Shown here piece after piece: positions 5,079 through 7,508 of a DNA stretch of 7,508 nucleotides; the stretch's first letter is position 1; every line of letters begins with the position of its first letter. The position numbers were made by a program, and so were the translations under genes. A model generated the notes under the pieces. The model did not search any database, was not told the origin of the DNA, and was given only the letters and a program-made list of their open reading frames with translations. The stretch lies in NCBI GenBank assembly GCA_036655715.1, contig JAVVPO010000099.1, forward strand, positions 1 through 7,508, written 5' to 3'. The DNA comes from JAVVPO01 sp036655715 (GTDB taxonomy: Bacteria > Bacillota > Clostridia > Lachnospirales > Cellulosilyticaceae).

Positions 5079-6178
5079 TGAACATTGGAATCATTGGTCT
5101 TGGCCTTATAGGGGGATCTATTGCCAAGACACTTAAGAAAGTTCATTCACAAAACAGTTATATCATTGGCTATGATACCAATCCTTTATTTTTAGATGCT
5201 GCTCTTGAAAGTGGCACTCTTGATAAAGCAGCTCTAGAGATTGGTGCAGATTTTGCCAAATGCAACGTTATCTTTATCTGTACTCCCATCTCTTATACCA
5301 CTGAGCTTGTCAGAAAACTAGTTCCTCATGTTTCTGGAGATTGTATTATTACAGATATCTGTAGCACTAAATATAACTTAATCAAAGAAATAGAAGGTAT
5401 TGCTGAAATAAGCAATAAAAATTTGTACTTTGTAGGCGGCCATCCTATGTGTGGTTCTGAGAAATCGGGTTATTTCGCTTCTACAGATTATCTTTTTGAA
5501 AATGCTTACTATATGTTAACACCTATGGCTGATACACCTAACTTTATTGTTTTTATCCTTCAAAAACTTATTGAAAGATTAGGTGCTATTCCACTTATTA
5601 TCACTCCTTCCTACCATGACTTTGCTACAGCAACAGTCAGCCACTTACCTCATATTATTGCTAGTGGCCTAGTTCATTTGGTTAAGAATAATGACGGCAA
5701 TAATCATTATCTTCATACACTTGCTGCTGGTGGATTCAAAGATATCACACGTATAGCCTCTTCAAACCCTAAAATTTGGCATGATATTTGTGTAAGTAAT
5801 AAAGATGAAATTCAAAAAATATTCAAGCGATACATTGATATCTTAAATGACTTCTCTATCTACTTAGAAAGTAATGACGATGAAGCCATTTACAACTATT
5901 TTGATAGTGCACGTTCCTACCGGGATACCTTTAATGAAGGTATCAATAGTGAACTTGTCAAAAACTATACTATCTTTGTAGATGCCAAAGATGAGCCTGG
6001 TATCATTGCTTCAATTGCTACCTTATTAAGCTCTCATGGTATCAATATTAAAGATATTGGTATTATGAATCATCGTGAATTTGCTTGTGGTGTTCTTCGT
6101 ATTGCTTTAGCCAACAAGTCTTGTATGATTGATGCTCATCAAATTTTATCTAAACATAACTATACTATTTACTATTAA
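5078..6178 (+). CDS. tyrA: Prephenate dehydrogenase with C-terminal ACT domain
   Basis: This cytoplasmic enzyme oxidatively decarboxylates prephenate to 4-hydroxyphenylpyruvate, the tyrosine precursor. The 366 residues open with a Rossmann fold (GLGLIGGS, 7-14; acidic D33 closing the NAD site, which favours NAD over NADP). The family signatures follow: TDICSTK (92-98), GGHPMCGSEKSGY (120-132, with H122), SHLPH (188-192), and AAGGFKDITRIASSNPKIW (216-234). A C-terminal ACT domain begins near 296, with DEPGIIASIATLLSSHGINI at 305-324, and would bind tyrosine for feedback inhibition as in Bacillus-type TyrA. There is no chorismate mutase part, so prephenate must be made by a gene outside the window. 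The start at 5078 shares its A with the aroF stop (TAATG), and no Shine-Dalgarno sequence precedes it, so translation probably depends on ribosomes finishing aroF. aroA follows after 14 bp. Confidence 0.94.
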   Translation: MNIGIIGLGLIGGSIAKTLKKVHSQNSYIIGYDTNPLFLDAALESGTLDKAALEIGADFAKCNVIFICTPISYTTELVRKLVPHVSGDCIITDICSTKYNLIKEIEGIAEISNKNLYFVGGHPMCGSEKSGYFASTDYLFENAYYMLTPMADTPNFIVFILQKLIERLGAIPLIITPSYHDFATATVSHLPHIIASGLVHLVKNNDGNNHYLHTLAAGGFKDITRIASSNPKIWHDICVSNKDEIQKIFKRYIDILNDFSIYLESNDDEAIYNYFDSARSYRDTFNEGINSELVKNYTIFVDAKDEPGIIASIATLLSSHGINIKDIGIMNHREFACGVLRIALANKSCMIDAHQILSKHNYTIYY

Positions 6179-6192
6179 AAAGGAGAAGGACT

Positions 6193-7467
6193 ATGCTTAT
6201 TCAAAAAGTTAATGGATTGCAAGGCATGCTTGCTATTCCTGGTGATAAGTCCATCTCCCATAGAAGCATTATGTTTGGTAGCCTTGCCTCTGGCAAGACT
6301 ACCATCTTTAATTTTCTTATGGGTGATGATTGTTTATCTACCATCTCATGTTTTAGACAATTAGGTATAGAAATCACTGTATCTGATCACCAGATAAATG
6401 TTTATGGTAAAGGGCTTTACGGCCTTACCAAGCCTTCTGATATTTTGGATTGTGGCAATAGTGGTACGACCACTAGGCTTATTTCTGGTATTCTAGCAGG
6501 ACAAAACTTTACATCTACACTTACTGGTGATGCTTCTATTCAAAAACGTCCTATGAATAGAATTATGAGTCCCCTTACCATGATGGCAGCTCATATAACA
6601 GGTAAAGATAATAATTTCTGCCCACTTACGATTTCTCCCTCATCGCTTAAGGGTATTACATATGAATCACCCGTAGCTAGTGCCCAGGTGAAGTCTGCGA
6701 TCTTATTAGCTGGTCTTTATGCTGACTCACCTACTACAGTTTCTGAGCCTCATCTTTCCCGTGATCATACCGAAAGAATGCTCGCTTCTTTCGGTGCTCA
6801 TTTAGAAAGAGATGGTACTACTATAACCATCTCTCCTAATCCCGATTTAAAAGGTCAGGAGATCATTGTTCCTGGTGATATCTCTTCTGCTGCTTTCTTT
6901 ATGGTAGCGGGACTTATTACACCCAATTCATGCCTTACACTTACCAATGTAGGTATCAATCCCTCTCGCCGTGGCATCTTGGATGTACTTCTCGCTATGG
7001 GAGGCAACATTGAAGTCATAAATGAAAGAGAAGTTTGCGGTGAACCTGTATGTGACCTTATTGTCCGTTCATCCGTTCTCCACGGCGTAACAGTTGAAGG
7101 GGCTATTATTCCAACACTTATTGATGAAGTGCCTATTTTAGCCGTATGCGCTTGCTTTGCTACAGGTATTACTACCATCAAGGATGCTAGTGAACTCAAA
7201 GTCAAAGAAACTAACCGCATTGATGCAGTCACTACTGAACTTCGTAAGATGGGTGCTCATATCACACCTACTGATGATGGCCTCATCATCGAAGGTGGAC
7301 ATCTGCTTTATGGTTCTACTCTAGAGACTTACCATGACCATCGTATGGCTATGTCTTTAAGCATAGCAGCCATCAATGCCCATTCTCCAACAACGATTGT
7401 AGGCAGCGAGTGTATAAGTATTTCTTATCCTACTTTCTATGAGGATTTAGCTGCTATTAGTCGTTAA
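6193..7467 (+). CDS. aroA: EPSP synthase (3-phosphoshikimate 1-carboxyvinyltransferase)
   Basis: It transfers the enolpyruvyl group of phosphoenolpyruvate to shikimate 3-phosphate, the penultimate step to chorismate, in the cytoplasm. The 424 residues are full length and carry the active-site landmarks: PGDKSISHR (16-24), CGNSGTTTRL (87-96), GDASIQKRPM (112-121), SAQVKSA (163-169), RDHTERML (190-197), PGDISSAAFF (227-236), IDEVPIL (310-316, catalytic D311 and E312), KETNRI (338-343) and YHDHRMAMS (380-388). Motifs RDHTE and GDKS resemble the class II (Bacillus and CP4-like) enzymes rather than the E. coli type. The glycine that is replaced by alanine in the tolerant CP4 enzyme appears kept (G91), so glyphosate response cannot be read from this. 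The ATG follows AGGAGAAGG (6181-6189). It is third in the operon, 14 bp after tyrA. No terminator is seen before the window ends. Confidence 0.96.
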   Translation: MLIQKVNGLQGMLAIPGDKSISHRSIMFGSLASGKTTIFNFLMGDDCLSTISCFRQLGIEITVSDHQINVYGKGLYGLTKPSDILDCGNSGTTTRLISGILAGQNFTSTLTGDASIQKRPMNRIMSPLTMMAAHITGKDNNFCPLTISPSSLKGITYESPVASAQVKSAILLAGLYADSPTTVSEPHLSRDHTERMLASFGAHLERDGTTITISPNPDLKGQEIIVPGDISSAAFFMVAGLITPNSCLTLTNVGINPSRRGILDVLLAMGGNIEVINEREVCGEPVCDLIVRSSVLHGVTVEGAIIPTLIDEVPILAVCACFATGITTIKDASELKVKETNRIDAVTTELRKMGAHITPTDDGLIIEGGHLLYGSTLETYHDHRMAMSLSIAAINAHSPTTIVGSECISISYPTFYEDLAAISR

Positions 7468-7508
7468 GCTGGGTATCCTACACTTTAAAGATGAGATAGA
7501 TACAAGTC
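7468..7508 (+). other. Downstream flank of aroA
   Basis: These last 41 bp carry no terminator hairpin with a T-run and no start codon with a ribosome binding site. The ATG at 7491 meets a stop after one codon. GTATC and GATAC could pair at a distance, but the stem is too short to call. The aro operon may continue beyond the window. Confidence 0.4.

Noticed and set aside
6855..7232. Antisense open frame across aroA
   Set aside because: It is a by-product of aroA codon use, and the sense frame carries all EPSP synthase motifs.

Overview
The window is AT-rich DNA with strong AAGGAGG-type ribosome binding sites, TTG starts, sigma-A-like promoters and U-tailed hairpin terminators. Together with a PPi-type phosphofructokinase and an SdpR/SdpI pair, this points to a low-GC Gram-positive bacterium, most likely an anaerobic member of Clostridia (inference; no rRNA or species marker is present). 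The layout reads as a core-metabolism chromosomal segment. No transposase, phage gene, tRNA, rRNA or CRISPR array was seen.

Region 1 (1-848): a minus-strand gene (85-606) encodes a helical protein that aligns with the hemerythrin-like fold but has lost most of the iron ligands. A 242-bp gap separates it from the divergent pfp gene. Region 2 (849-2185): pfp stands alone between a recognisable promoter and a hairpin terminator. Region 3 (2186-3870): a 303-bp gap holds a long palindrome, a pair of 14-bp direct repeats and a candidate 35-residue membrane peptide. It leads into sdpR (autorepressor type) and sdpI (six-helix membrane protein), which overlap by 14 bp. A UPF0145/YbjQ-like gene follows, and the block ends at a strong terminator.

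Region 4 (3871-7508): a near-consensus promoter and a leader of about 100 nt precede aroF, tyrA and aroA. aroF (DAHP synthase) performs the first step of the shikimate pathway. aroA (EPSP synthase) performs the penultimate step before chorismate. tyrA (prephenate dehydrogenase with a C-terminal ACT domain) draws prephenate towards tyrosine. aroF has an N-terminal small regulatory-type domain and tyrA an ACT domain, so feedback at the protein level is likely. The leader shows no T-box or other recognisable riboswitch. aroF and tyrA overlap by one base (TAATG), tyrA has no visible ribosome binding site, and no terminator follows aroA before the window ends, so the operon probably continues.

No clearly new multi-gene system was found. 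The most unusual items are the ligand-depleted hemerythrin-like protein and the layered regulatory-looking DNA and possible micropeptide ahead of sdpRI.
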